Positions 54,670-63,078 of a stretch of DNA of 64,000 nt are shown here, piece after piece; positions within the stretch are counted from its first letter, which is position 1, and each line of letters begins with the position of its first letter. The position numbers were made by a program, and so were the translations under genes. The notes below the pieces were generated by a model. The model saw nothing but the letters and a program-made list of their open reading frames with translations. It made no database searches and was not told where the DNA came from. Source of the DNA: Gracilimonas sp. (lineage in GTDB: Bacteria > Bacteroidota > Rhodothermia > Balneolales > Balneolaceae); NCBI GenBank assembly GCA_022450045.1, contig JAKURD010000006.1, positions 1 to 64,000 on the forward strand, in the 5' to 3' direction.

Positions 54670-54705
54670 AAATGTTGAATTGGATCAATTTAAAATTCAA
54701 CATTT
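54670..54705. terminator. Two-way terminator-like dyad between convergent genes
   Basis: The perfect 12-bp arms AAATGTTGAATT (54670-54681) and AATTCAACATTT (54694-54705) with a 12-base loop lie between the S9 peptidase and HD genes. The wording resembles the dyad at 36273-36304 (TTTTGAATGTTGAATT...), so the two may share an origin. Confidence 0.65.
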
Positions 54706-54713
54706 AGGATTCA

Positions 54714-55364
54714 TCATTTCCCACCCCATTCTTCCAAGAACCGTTCCACAAATTCTTGCATGAACGTATGTCGTTCTTCGGCGAGTTTGCGGCCGGAAGC
54801 AGTGTTCATCCGATCTTTGAGAAGAAACAATTTTTCGTAGAAGTGATTGAGGGTCGGGCCGGCGCTTTTTTTATAGCTATCAAAAGAATCATGGCTTTTC
54901 GGCTTGATGTTGGGGTTGTGAAGTTCCCGGTCTTTATGTCCGCCGTAAGCAAAGGCCCGGGCTACGCCAATGGCCCCGATGGCATCCAGCCGGTCGGCAT
55001 CCTGCACTATTTGTCCTTCTTTGGTTTTCATAGGTGTTTCAACCTCAGCTCCCTTGAAAGAAACATCCCGGATGATCTCACAGACATGGTCAATGACTGA
55101 TTCATCAGTATTTAAATTCGACAGCCATTTTCGGGCAGTAGCCGGGCCAATTTTTTCATCTCCGTCATGAAATTTATGATCGGCAATATCATGCAGAAGG
55201 GCAGTAAGTTCTATCACAAAGAGATCGGCTTTTTCTTCTTTTCCAAGCTTGAGCGCTGTATTTCGGACACGATGAATATGCCACCAATCATGCCCACTTC
55301 CTTCTCCTTCCAGTTTATTTCGGACATAAGCTTCTGTCTTAGAAAGAATTTCCTTTTCACTCAT
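54714..55364 (-). CDS. HD-domain phosphohydrolase
   Basis: The 216-residue protein resembles YedJ-type HD hydrolases: SGHDWWHIHRVRNTAL with the first His, ELTALLHDIADHKF with the HD pair (about 58-59), and a late QDADRLDAIGAIGVARAF Asp. Such enzymes hydrolyse phosphate esters or nucleotides using metal ions; substrate unknown. Last gene of a three-gene minus-strand operon, overlapping nagZ by four bases. Confidence 0.88.
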   Translation of the reverse strand: MSEKEILSKTEAYVRNKLEGEGSGHDWWHIHRVRNTALKLGKEEKADLFVIELTALLHDIADHKFHDGDEKIGPATARKWLSNLNTDESVIDHVCEIIRDVSFKGAEVETPMKTKEGQIVQDADRLDAIGAIGVARAFAYGGHKDRELHNPNIKPKSHDSFDSYKKSAGPTLNHFYEKLFLLKDRMNTASGRKLAEERHTFMQEFVERFLEEWGGK

Positions 55365-56506
55365 TCATTCAAAAAATTCATGCAGGTACAAAGCGGGGCG
55401 ATCACTTCTTCTTTCAGCTTGCCGATACGCGCCAAAGATGCCTCAACCGTTTCCTTTGAAACCTTTCCTTCTTCAAGCAGTTTCTGAATAATGTTGATGG
55501 CTCGTTCAGCAATATCCTCTTCATACACCAAATTGTTTCCAAATATCAGGATATCGACTCCGGCATTAAGGGCTTTCTCGATGGCTGTTTCCAACCCATA
55601 TTCAGCCCGGATGGCATCCATCTGCATATCATCGGAGAAGACCACACCTTCAAATCCAAGTGAGTCTCTGAGTAAGCCGTTTATCGTTTTATCTGATAAG
55701 GTGGCCGGCCAGAGGGAATCAATGTTGGCGTTGAAAATATGAGCCGTCATCACCGCGTGAATCTCTTTTTCAGCGAATAGTTCTTTGTATGGAATGAGTT
55801 CGGATTGATCCCAGGTATCGGTTACATCGGTAAAGCCCAGGTGACTATCGGATGTAGAGCTGCCGTGTCCGGGAAAGTGTTTTAAAACGGATAGGATTCC
55901 TTCCTTGCTGTATTCATCAATAACATATCCGGCATGTTCGGCTACTTTTTCAGGATCGGATGAAAAGCTGCGTTCCAGTTTGCCGATTACGGGGTTATCG
56001 GGATTGATGTTGACATCCACAACCGGCGCAAAGTTGGTATTGGTACTCACCACCATGAATTCCTGTGCCATCCGTCGGGAGTAATGCCGGGTAGAATCTT
56101 CATTATCAAGCTCTCCGAGATACCCGGCAGATACAGATTTTGGGAATCCTTTACTTTCTTTGAGCCGGCTTACCAATCCTCCTTCCTGATCAACGGCTAT
56201 AATTGGTGAAGTAGGGGCTGCCGCGATCAATTCGTTGGTAAGCTGCATGAGCTGAGAGGCATCTTCAATATTCCGGCTTCGGTTTCCGGTGATTACATCC
56301 CGGTCAAAAAGGACCACGCCGGAAATATTTCGTTCAGTGAGGTCTTTATAGATCGTGCTTTCTTCAGAAAGTTCAGTGCCACGGAATCCAACTACGATCA
56401 TCTGCCCAAGGCGTTGAGAATCTATGATCTCTTCCGGTTCAGGCTTAGAATCCTGGCAGCCAATTAAGCCGGGAATAAATAGTAAAGCAAGTATAAATCG
56501 AAGCAT
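55361..56506 (-). CDS. nagZ: Beta-N-acetylhexosaminidase (GH3, NagZ-like) lipoprotein
   Basis: The 381-residue protein has a lipoprotein signal (PGLIGC) followed by a GH3 barrel. The NagZ-type catalytic loop KHFPGHGSSTSDSHLG carries the Asp-His acid/base pair, and GVVFSDDMQMDAI holds the nucleophile Asp. It releases N-acetylglucosamine from peptidoglycan fragments or chitin-like oligomers. Unlike cytoplasmic NagZ it is lipid-anchored in the envelope. It overlaps the TlpA-like gene by one base. It could feed GlcNAc to the amino-sugar genes at 17.8-33.9 kb, but the loci are 21 kb apart. Confidence 0.92.
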   Translation of the reverse strand: MLRFILALLFIPGLIGCQDSKPEPEEIIDSQRLGQMIVVGFRGTELSEESTIYKDLTERNISGVVLFDRDVITGNRSRNIEDASQLMQLTNELIAAAPTSPIIAVDQEGGLVSRLKESKGFPKSVSAGYLGELDNEDSTRHYSRRMAQEFMVVSTNTNFAPVVDVNINPDNPVIGKLERSFSSDPEKVAEHAGYVIDEYSKEGILSVLKHFPGHGSSTSDSHLGFTDVTDTWDQSELIPYKELFAEKEIHAVMTAHIFNANIDSLWPATLSDKTINGLLRDSLGFEGVVFSDDMQMDAIRAEYGLETAIEKALNAGVDILIFGNNLVYEEDIAERAINIIQKLLEEGKVSKETVEASLARIGKLKEEVIAPLCTCMNFLNE

Positions 56507-57960
56507 TATTCTTGTGAATTTTTGTATTCAGTTAAAAGGGAGTCGAATACGGAAGTGAAATTAAAAGAAGCGCGAATATCGTTATATCGGGCAATTTTTC
56601 CATCCGGATCAACTAAAATATAGAATGGAATTCCCCCGCCTTTATAAGCAGTGAAGGTCTCTTCCTGAAATCCGTCTCCGCTGTACAATTGGACCCAGGG
56701 GTTGTTAAACCGCTGAATGTCTTGCACCCAAACGAGGCTGTCCACTTCGTTGGAAATAGCCACGATCTCGAGTTGATCCCGTGAATAACGGTTATAGATG
56801 TCACGCATGTGTGGGAACTCCTCCAGGCAAGGCTGACACCAGCCTGCCCAAAAATCGAGCAGCACAAATTTACCCCGATAATCTTCCATAGTATGAATGT
56901 TTCCATCAATGTCAGGAATGGCAAAAGGAATGGCAGGCTGACCCGGCGAAACCGATTTGATCTCGTTGTAGAAATAGGTAAGAAAATCGGTGTATTCGGT
57001 ATAGTCGGAGAATTCCTGCAGGTACGATTCATAGCTTGGTCGGGCGATCTCCGGCCCCTGTTCTCCGATGCGTTCTGCGATCAGATACATTTTGGCATGA
57101 GCGAGTGCATCCCTGCTTTTCATATGTTCCAGGACCTGAATACGTTTCTCATTGAGCTCATCATATGCGACTCGCTTGATATCATATTCAGAAAGATCCA
57201 TTCCATAGGCTGTTTTCACGCTATCGTAGATCCCAAAGGTTCGGGCATAATAGTGGGCAAAATCACGGATGCCGGCGCGTTGTTGTTTAAGTGACTTAAG
57301 GGTGAAAAAATTTAGGGAATCGGCTTCCTTAAAAACAGCTTCTCGGGCAGAATCGGCATCGAAAGATTCAAAATTACGATCATTGTATTCGACTGAGCGG
57401 ATTTTAAACACTAAATGTTCTCCAACAGCTTTCATGTAATATTCACTTAAGGGAGTATCCTGAAGATGAGTTTGAGCAATTTCATACTTCGTCTTGCTGA
57501 GTTCAGTAAGTCGGTGAGGCTCTCCAACCTTGATCTTTTCAACCTCCTGTAAAACCTGAGAATCCAATCCGTCAATTTCGTTTAGATACTCATTATAACG
57601 TTCTCCCCAGTTTTCTGGATAGCCTTGAACTTGAGTATTTTTAGGAAAATCAGAGCGCGTGATTTTAATAGTAAGGCTGCTCTGGGGAGTAAGGTAAACC
57701 GGATAAAATGTATCACTAATATGTAATGTTTGTACGGCGGGTGTTTCTACAGGCAGAGCAAGGCTAAAACTTCCATCATCAGAAATACTCAAAGTCTCTG
57801 CTTTTACGGGGGCATATTTATAATGAATGGGTTTTTCCTGAAGAATCAGGTCCGTATTTTCTGCATAGTCCAGGTTCCCTTTGATCGTGCTTTGTTGATC
57901 GCAAGAGATCAAAAGAAGGCATTTAGCTAAAAGTAAAACAAGTTTGTGGATAAAGGTCAT
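56506..57960 (-). CDS. TlpA-like thiol-disulfide oxidoreductase lipoprotein
   Basis: The 484-residue protein has an N-terminal lipoprotein signal (LLLISC), a DUF4369-like beta domain (about 25-110), a helical middle, and a C-terminal thioredoxin domain (about 345-484) with FVLLDFWAGWCQPCLEEFPH, active-site CQPC. It is exported and likely reduces or isomerises disulfides in the envelope. First gene of the operon with nagZ and the HD hydrolase; diverges from the TPR anti-sigma-like gene across a 296-base region. Confidence 0.88.
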   Translation of the reverse strand: MTFIHKLVLLLAKCLLLISCDQQSTIKGNLDYAENTDLILQEKPIHYKYAPVKAETLSISDDGSFSLALPVETPAVQTLHISDTFYPVYLTPQSSLTIKITRSDFPKNTQVQGYPENWGERYNEYLNEIDGLDSQVLQEVEKIKVGEPHRLTELSKTKYEIAQTHLQDTPLSEYYMKAVGEHLVFKIRSVEYNDRNFESFDADSAREAVFKEADSLNFFTLKSLKQQRAGIRDFAHYYARTFGIYDSVKTAYGMDLSEYDIKRVAYDELNEKRIQVLEHMKSRDALAHAKMYLIAERIGEQGPEIARPSYESYLQEFSDYTEYTDFLTYFYNEIKSVSPGQPAIPFAIPDIDGNIHTMEDYRGKFVLLDFWAGWCQPCLEEFPHMRDIYNRYSRDQLEIVAISNEVDSLVWVQDIQRFNNPWVQLYSGDGFQEETFTAYKGGGIPFYILVDPDGKIARYNDIRASFNFTSVFDSLLTEYKNSQE

Positions 57961-58011
57961 AAAGCCAGTTGATTAGAATCACTTAATATTGGTGTTTCAG
58001 CATCAAAAAAA

Positions 58012-58040
58012 TGTAACAATGTTGGGTCAACAACACTCTT
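58012..58040 (+). promoter_or_regulatory. ECF-type promoter-like box A1
   Basis: TGTAAC (58012-58017), 16 bases, then CACTCTT (58034-58040). This is a near match to the boxes at 58095, 62791 and 62872, with one more spacer base and one changed -10 base. It points to the TPR anti-sigma-like gene 217 bases downstream. Confidence 0.45.
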
Positions 58041-58094
58041 TATAATAAGAAAAGAAGCAGCTAAAAATAATTTTTAAGAAATTTGAAATAAAAG

Positions 58095-58122
58095 TGTAAC
58101 AAATGTTGAAGTATTTACTCTT
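58095..58122 (+). promoter_or_regulatory. ECF-type promoter box A2
   Basis: TGTAAC (58095-58100), 15 bases, TACTCTT (58116-58122). It has the same two elements and the same spacing as two boxes upstream of the lipoprotein/CHAT genes on the other strand. A 134-base leader would precede the gene at 58257. Confidence 0.6.
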
Positions 58123-58256
58123 TACAGAGATAGTATGACTTGGGTAGTATTATCCAAGTATAGAAATAGAACGCCGGCTGATATTATTGTGACGAAAGGG
58201 GGCGTTTGTAAGTTAATATTTACAATCAATTAGTAATCATAATCATATAAATAAAA

Positions 58257-59003
58257 ATGATAGAAAATAAAGTAAATAAAGAGCTGGAGAAGAAAATTGA
58301 TCTGTATGTAAATGGGAAGTTAAATGCAGAACAAACCGATGAGTTATGGGCAGAGTTAATTCAGGACGATTATTATTTAGATTACATGAAAAGTGTAGCA
58401 AATCTGAAATCTATAATTGACCAAAAGAAAACTACTCAGCCTTCAACAAAAATCTATTCCCTCCAAAAAGTAGTGCGCTATGCCGCTGCAGCTGCGGTTA
58501 TTATAATTGCAGGCACGCTTGGTATAATGAATATAAGCACACCGAACAATATCTCAGTAAGCCCGGTCGAACAAATCGGACTTGATGTAGTTCGTGATGC
58601 AATCGGAATCTCAGAAACCGTTACTAATGAAGTGATACGGGAAGCTATTCGCCTTGCTGCGGACGGTGACATTGAGGAAGCTACTTCACTTCTGCGGACT
58701 GAACTTGAAAATGCTGAAGATCCTCAATTGATGGCAGATCTAGCTTTGAGCCTTGGTTCTATTCAGTATAACAATGGGGATTATTCTTCTTCTATTGAAA
58801 ACTTCAATATTGTAATAGCGCAAGATAACATAGAAATTTTAACGCTTGAAAAAGGATATTGGTTTTTAGGAAATACCTATTTCCAGTTAGACCGTCTTGA
58901 TGAAGCAAAAGAAGCTTTCCGTAAAGCCTATGAGCTGAACGGTGCATACAGCCGCGTTGCTAAAACATATGTTGATGCACTTTCCAATGTAGCTGCTGAA
59001 TAA
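58257..59003 (+). CDS. Transmembrane anti-sigma-like protein with periplasmic TPRs
   Basis: The 248-residue protein has three parts. Residues 1-60 (KIDLYVNGKLNAEQTDELWAEL .. DYYLDYMKSV) have the look of the short helical N-terminus of Bacteroidota anti-sigma factors. A single membrane helix follows at about 74-92 (YAAAAAVIIIAGTLGIM). The rest (about 110-248) is helical with TPR-like units (GSIQYNNGDYSSSIENFNIV, GYWFLGNTYFQLDRLDEAKE). No zinc HxxxCxxC motif is present. Its promoter boxes match those of the CHAT operon, and an ECF sigma gene lies 4 kb away. Anti-sigma function is an inference from layout. Confidence 0.7.
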   Translation: MIENKVNKELEKKIDLYVNGKLNAEQTDELWAELIQDDYYLDYMKSVANLKSIIDQKKTTQPSTKIYSLQKVVRYAAAAAVIIIAGTLGIMNISTPNNISVSPVEQIGLDVVRDAIGISETVTNEVIREAIRLAADGDIEEATSLLRTELENAEDPQLMADLALSLGSIQYNNGDYSSSIENFNIVIAQDNIEILTLEKGYWFLGNTYFQLDRLDEAKEAFRKAYELNGAYSRVAKTYVDALSNVAAE

Positions 59004-59013
59004 TCATTTATAT

Positions 59014-59348
59014 TAACGTAAATTCGATATCAAGACCATCTGTTGAACATGTTGAACATGTTGAAGGGTCATTTCGCAGCGAATGCCCGAAATACTATGG
59101 TTTGTTAGGAATCGAATGCTGAATGAATGGCTACCAAGCATCCATTTTTATCTTTTTAACTTGCCTTCCGGTATGATGGCTCCAAGTCCGTTTGACCGTT
59201 TGTTTGATTTGAGCACCCAAGCTTATCCTTAACCTAATCCATCGATCAGATGGGCAATCCATCAGATCGAGTTCGTGGTTGTTTAACCTGCCTCCCGGTC
59301 CGATGGACCTTGCAGCTATTCTAACATTCTTTATCTCGAACTCTCGTT
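59014..59348 (-). repeat. Dispersed intergenic repeat, copy 4 (about 335 bp, inverted)
   Basis: On the minus strand this copy reads from GAGAGTTCGAGATAAAGAATG (59348 side) through the CCATCGGACCGGGAGGCAGG and CGATCTGATGG/CCATCTGATCG modules, then the AAAAAGATAAAAATGGATGC module, to TTCGATAT...ACGTTAA at 59014. It alone joins both modules that are split among the other copies. It contains a TTGAACATG tandem duplication at about 59043-59060. It fills the gap between the anti-sigma-like and CHAT genes. Bases 59349-59415 hold only the CHAT gene's 3' flank. Confidence 0.75.
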
Positions 59349-59415
59349 GTATTAGAAACTATTGGAAAGGAATGTTCTCGAAATCGGAGATCATTTTTAG
59401 ATAGAAATATATTCT

Positions 59416-62400
59416 TTAAGCGGCATTTTGATATGCAGAATATCCGGTAAAAATTGCGGTAAATGCAAGGAGTGAAAATAACAGAAATCGATTATTAGAT
59501 GAGTTTTTAGTAATAGGTGAAGGATTGCCAATTAGCATATAAGCTCCCCAAAAATGTGGATTGGCATTCGAACTTCTCAGTTGATTTAACTTTGCTTTTC
59601 TGACGGCTTCACTTTTAGTTGCCCCTTCATTTAGAAAACGATATAAATCTGTTGCAAATTCTGAGGCAACTTTATCATTTACTGACCATAGGTTCAACGC
59701 CAGGCTTTTAGCTCCTGCATATCGTAAAGCACGACTAATGCCCATTACCCCGGTGCCCTGCATATAATTCCCGGAACCTGAACTGCACGAATTAAGCATA
59801 ATAAATTCACTGTTTAGCGGGGTATCAAATAACTCGTAGGCGTATAATGCCTGGTCAGAATCTAAAGTGTCAAGTGGATTTGAACTTTTGAGGTAGATCA
59901 CTGAAAAAAGCGGATCCTTCTCAGACACTTCACTGTGTGTTGCAACATGGACTAACCGTGATGATCCAACTCTGCTTTTAAAAACTTCCTTAGTGGCTTC
60001 ATTTTCATTGAACATTTGTTTATCACTAAATGAAGTAAGTGCTGAATTGATATTGTTATTTTCTACCGTGGCATATGGAAGGGAGGGAAGGTCGGTATTT
60101 CCGAAACCTTCGAAATTCGAAATGGCAAAACCGCTGAAGTCATATTCAGTAGATTTATTGAAAGATCTTCGGTTATTTTCAAATTCCTGCAGGGAAGTAA
60201 AATACCGGAATGAAAAATCTTCAATTAAATACCGGTTGCTTCCAAAGCTAAAAGCCGAGGAAGGTTCTTCTGTAGGTAAAACTTCTAAAGGAATCCGGTA
60301 TAAGTAATTATCAGGAACTACAGAAACATACTTTATATTTCCGGGGATGCTGCTGCTTAGTTCAAGTTTCTGGTACAACTCATAAAGGTTATTAAGATCA
60401 GTCCGGCCGGAAGCAAGCTCATCGGCAATATGGTTGAACCTGTCCTGGGTTTCCTTTGAAAAATCAAAAATACGGATCTTAACATCTTCTTGAGTTAAAT
60501 AAGACACGTATAGCTTAGAACCAATCTCAGTGAAGTGCAAGAGCAGTTCATCAGGTTGGATTGAACGTTGAACAGACCAGACCGGCGGTAAAGAACGTTC
60601 TCTATTTAAGTTTACTTCTGACAGGATCTGTTCCCGAAGGGCTGATGTACGATCTATCTCAGTTTTTATGACAAAACGCTCTTCCTGATCTGCATTCAGA
60701 TATTTTTTCCTAAGTGATTGGAGTTTTTCATTAAGCCTTTTCTCTTCGGTCAATTCCTCCTCAGATAATTTTGCAGCTTTTACTAGTGGGCTGTTATATA
60801 ATGAAGCATCGTTAATGGTTTTAAGCTGATCTAAAAGTAAAAGTGCTTTCCCGGGCTGCCCGTCATCAATATACAAACGCACCATAAGTTCAAACGCATC
60901 AAGGTATTCATCCTCTACCGACCAATATCCCTGTTGCGAATCTGTATTGTTTTTAGCGCGATCTACGACCTGTGCAAGAACAGGGGCAAGCTCTTCAATG
61001 GCAATTCTTTTATTACCGGTAATAGCGTAATAGTTTGCTTTTACGGTGTAGAATTTGGTAAGAAGCTGAAAGTCGATATTATCTAAAGGATATAGTTTTA
61101 TCTCTTCCAAAATGGAAGAAGCCTTATCTAACGCTCCCTTTTTAAGCGAGATTGCTGTCAGGTTCACTAAAGCATCAATATAATTTGGGGTATCCGATTT
61201 CGATAAGGTCAATTCCTGAACCTGGGTAAAAATGCTTTGGGCGGAATTTAGAGAATCAATTTCATAAAGGATCGTTCCCTTCTCGATGAGCAGATTTACA
61301 TATCTGGAATAATCCTGTTCGGGGGAAAGGATCTTTTCAGCAGCATCTAAATAGGTAAGGGCTTTCTCGTGATCTTTGTGGGTGGACCAATAAAAAGTCC
61401 CTAAATAGGAATCGATCAAGGCTAACTCTGTAGTATCAGAATTCTCTGAAGCTATTTGTTTAGCCTTGTCAATATAGCTCAAAGCTGCATTTTCATTTTT
61501 TATTGAGTCGTAATAAATGAAAAGGTTTCTATAAATTTTTAAAAGGCTACGGTAATCTTCGATCTCATTTTTTTGATCTAATGCCCGAAGCTGAAAGGAG
61601 ATGTATTTATTGGATTGGCCAAGTTTTGAATAATTAATCCCCAGGTTTGTAAAAAGAGCATATTGATCTTCAAAGGTTTCGGAATCGTTATAGAGTTCTT
61701 CATAAACATTTTTTGATTCTTGATACTTACCAAGTTCATAAAGATAGGCTCCGTGTCTATTTTTTATGCTAAAAATTTGGTTTTGATTGTTTAATAATCT
61801 AGCGAGAGGCAAAGAGTATTCTCTCTGTAACTTCAAGGAACGATCATAATTACCAAATACATAAAAAGCGAAATCAATGGTTCCAAGTAATCTAAGCTTA
61901 TAAATAGAGTTAGGAAGTAAATCTTGTTCAAGAAAATCGTTAGAAAATTTCTCTATTGTTGCATCATCCTGCAGAATAAATGCAGTTCTAAGAATATTTG
62001 AGAGTATAATGGAATATTCTAAACCACTCATAGCAGGGTTTTTTTCAATCTGCTCTATCCAGGTATCAAGAGCAAGAGATAAATAATCCTTGCTGTAAAA
62101 TAAACGTTGATCATTTCCCATCAGCAACTTGAAATGGATCAATGGAAACTGATCAGTAGGCAATATATCTGAGTTTATCTTACTTTTGAGTTCAATTATC
62201 TCGATATATTTATTTCGAGTTTGATTATCCCAATAAGTCAGAATATGATTTGTCATATCCACTGATCCAAGGCCAGAACACTCAATTTCGTTGAAAACAT
62301 CAGAGTAATCGGAGATATCCTGAACAGACGTTTGAACTAATGCCAAATACTCACAATTAATTGAGGCAACCTCACTGAGTGCCCAAATATTTAATGTTAC

Positions 62401-62517
62401 TTCGTTACCGGATTCAAGTTCACGGATGTATTTTGAAATTTGCTCATTTGTTTGAACACTTATATCCGCAGAATCCGGAAACGCAAGTAATGTGAGTAGT
62501 AATAAGAGTATAGTCAA
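59416..62517 (-). CDS. Exported TPR-CHAT caspase-like protease
   Basis: The 1033-residue protein has an N-terminal hydrophobic signal (about 1-15), TPR repeats (about 190-560), a coiled linker (about 570-640) and a C-terminal CHAT domain (about 690-1000). The caspase-type dyad is intact: His 861 in LVHVATHSE and Cys 911 in FIMLNSCSSGSG. The typical GVMGISRALRYAGAKSLALN and PHFWGAYMLIGNP follow. A final membrane helix (about 1011-1029) would anchor it, leaving TPRs and protease in the periplasm. The start overlaps an extra-frame ORF but lies 42 bases after the small lipoprotein gene, so the two are likely co-transcribed from boxes B1/B2. The target is unknown; the TPR anti-sigma-like protein is a candidate. 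Confidence 0.9.
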   Translation of the reverse strand: MTILLLLLTLLAFPDSADISVQTNEQISKYIRELESGNEVTLNIWALSEVASINCEYLALVQTSVQDISDYSDVFNEIECSGLGSVDMTNHILTYWDNQTRNKYIEIIELKSKINSDILPTDQFPLIHFKLLMGNDQRLFYSKDYLSLALDTWIEQIEKNPAMSGLEYSIILSNILRTAFILQDDATIEKFSNDFLEQDLLPNSIYKLRLLGTIDFAFYVFGNYDRSLKLQREYSLPLARLLNNQNQIFSIKNRHGAYLYELGKYQESKNVYEELYNDSETFEDQYALFTNLGINYSKLGQSNKYISFQLRALDQKNEIEDYRSLLKIYRNLFIYYDSIKNENAALSYIDKAKQIASENSDTTELALIDSYLGTFYWSTHKDHEKALTYLDAAEKILSPEQDYSRYVNLLIEKGTILYEIDSLNSAQSIFTQVQELTLSKSDTPNYIDALVNLTAISLKKGALDKASSILEEIKLYPLDNIDFQLLTKFYTVKANYYAITGNKRIAIEELAPVLAQVVDRAKNNTDSQQGYWSVEDEYLDAFELMVRLYIDDGQPGKALLLLDQLKTINDASLYNSPLVKAAKLSEEELTEEKRLNEKLQSLRKKYLNADQEERFVIKTEIDRTSALREQILSEVNLNRERSLPPVWSVQRSIQPDELLLHFTEIGSKLYVSYLTQEDVKIRIFDFSKETQDRFNHIADELASGRTDLNNLYELYQKLELSSSIPGNIKYVSVVPDNYLYRIPLEVLPTEEPSSAFSFGSNRYLIEDFSFRYFTSLQEFENNRRSFNKSTEYDFSGFAISNFEGFGNTDLPSLPYATVENNNINSALTSFSDKQMFNENEATKEVFKSRVGSSRLVHVATHSEVSEKDPLFSVIYLKSSNPLDTLDSDQALYAYELFDTPLNSEFIMLNSCSSGSGNYMQGTGVMGISRALRYAGAKSLALNLWSVNDKVASEFATDLYRFLNEGATKSEAVRKAKLNQLRSSNANPHFWGAYMLIGNPSPITKNSSNNRFLLFSLLAFTAIFTGYSAYQNAA

Positions 62518-62559
62518 AGCAAGTCATCTCGTTTAGAGTCTAATTGATCAAATATACAC

Positions 62560-62751
62560 TTACCAGACAGGACGTTCAACGATAGGTTCGTAGTCATTTC
62601 CGCCGGAGAACACGCTGTTGTCAGCAGTATTGGTTTCGGCGGGAGGTTGCTGCCGGAGCTCCTCGGTGAGGGAGGCATCGGTAACGGAGGCGCACCCGAA
62701 CGAAAGGGCAACGATGGATAAAAGGGCGATGGTAGATTTAAGTGATTTCAT
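62560..62751 (-). CDS. Small lipoprotein (63 aa) upstream of the CHAT gene
   Basis: MKSLKSTIALLSIVALSFGC is a clear lipoprotein signal with lipid-bearing Cys 20. The 43-residue remainder is polar and Pro/Glu/Asn rich (TEELRQQPPAETNTADNSVF), ending VERPVW. No known family. It is the first gene after two TGTAAC-N15-TACTCTT boxes and is followed by the CHAT protease after 42 bases. It could be a sensor, substrate or anchor for the protease. An overlapping frame at 62514-62711 is judged a shadow. Confidence 0.75.
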   Translation of the reverse strand: MKSLKSTIALLSIVALSFGCASVTDASLTEELRQQPPAETNTADNSVFSGGNDYEPIVERPVW

Positions 62752-62790
62752 GGTCGTAGTAGGTTTTTGATTAAAGTATAGGTTAAGTAC

Positions 62791-62818
62791 AAGAGTATGT
62801 TAGTGACGATTTGTTACA
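62791..62818 (-). promoter_or_regulatory. ECF-type promoter box B1
   Basis: On the minus strand TGTAAC (62818-62813), 15 bases, TACTCTT (62797-62791). The -10 element ends 39 bases before the lipoprotein start, a good promoter distance. Confidence 0.65.
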
Positions 62819-62871
62819 TTTTAATTGAACCCGCTAAATATCTACTTAAAGATACTTTTATAGTCCACTAT

Positions 62872-62899
62872 AAGAGTATTATTCTCATTGATTGTTACA
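62872..62899 (-). promoter_or_regulatory. ECF-type promoter box B2
   Basis: On the minus strand TGTAAC (62899-62894), 15 bases, TACTCTT (62878-62872). It is an exact second copy 81 bases upstream of B1, in the region shared with the divergent sigma factor gene. The rest of 62900-63078 shows no further structure. Confidence 0.6.
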
Positions 62900-63078
62900 C
62901 ATTTAATCTAAATTTTAATATTTATAGCTGCCACCAAAAGATTGAAAGGCATTAACAATTCAAAAAAAATCGCTTATTATTGGGCTTGTTAACATTTTGT
63001 TAGATCAAACAGAACAGTACATTATCTGGATCAAACAGATAATTGAGAAAGAATGCATGCTAAAATTTTAATTAGTGG

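Noticed and set aside
62514..62711. 65-residue Pro/Ser-rich minus-strand frame overlapping the small lipoprotein
   Set aside because: The overlapping frame 62560-62751 has a perfect lipoprotein signal, and the alternative looks like an out-of-frame reading of it.
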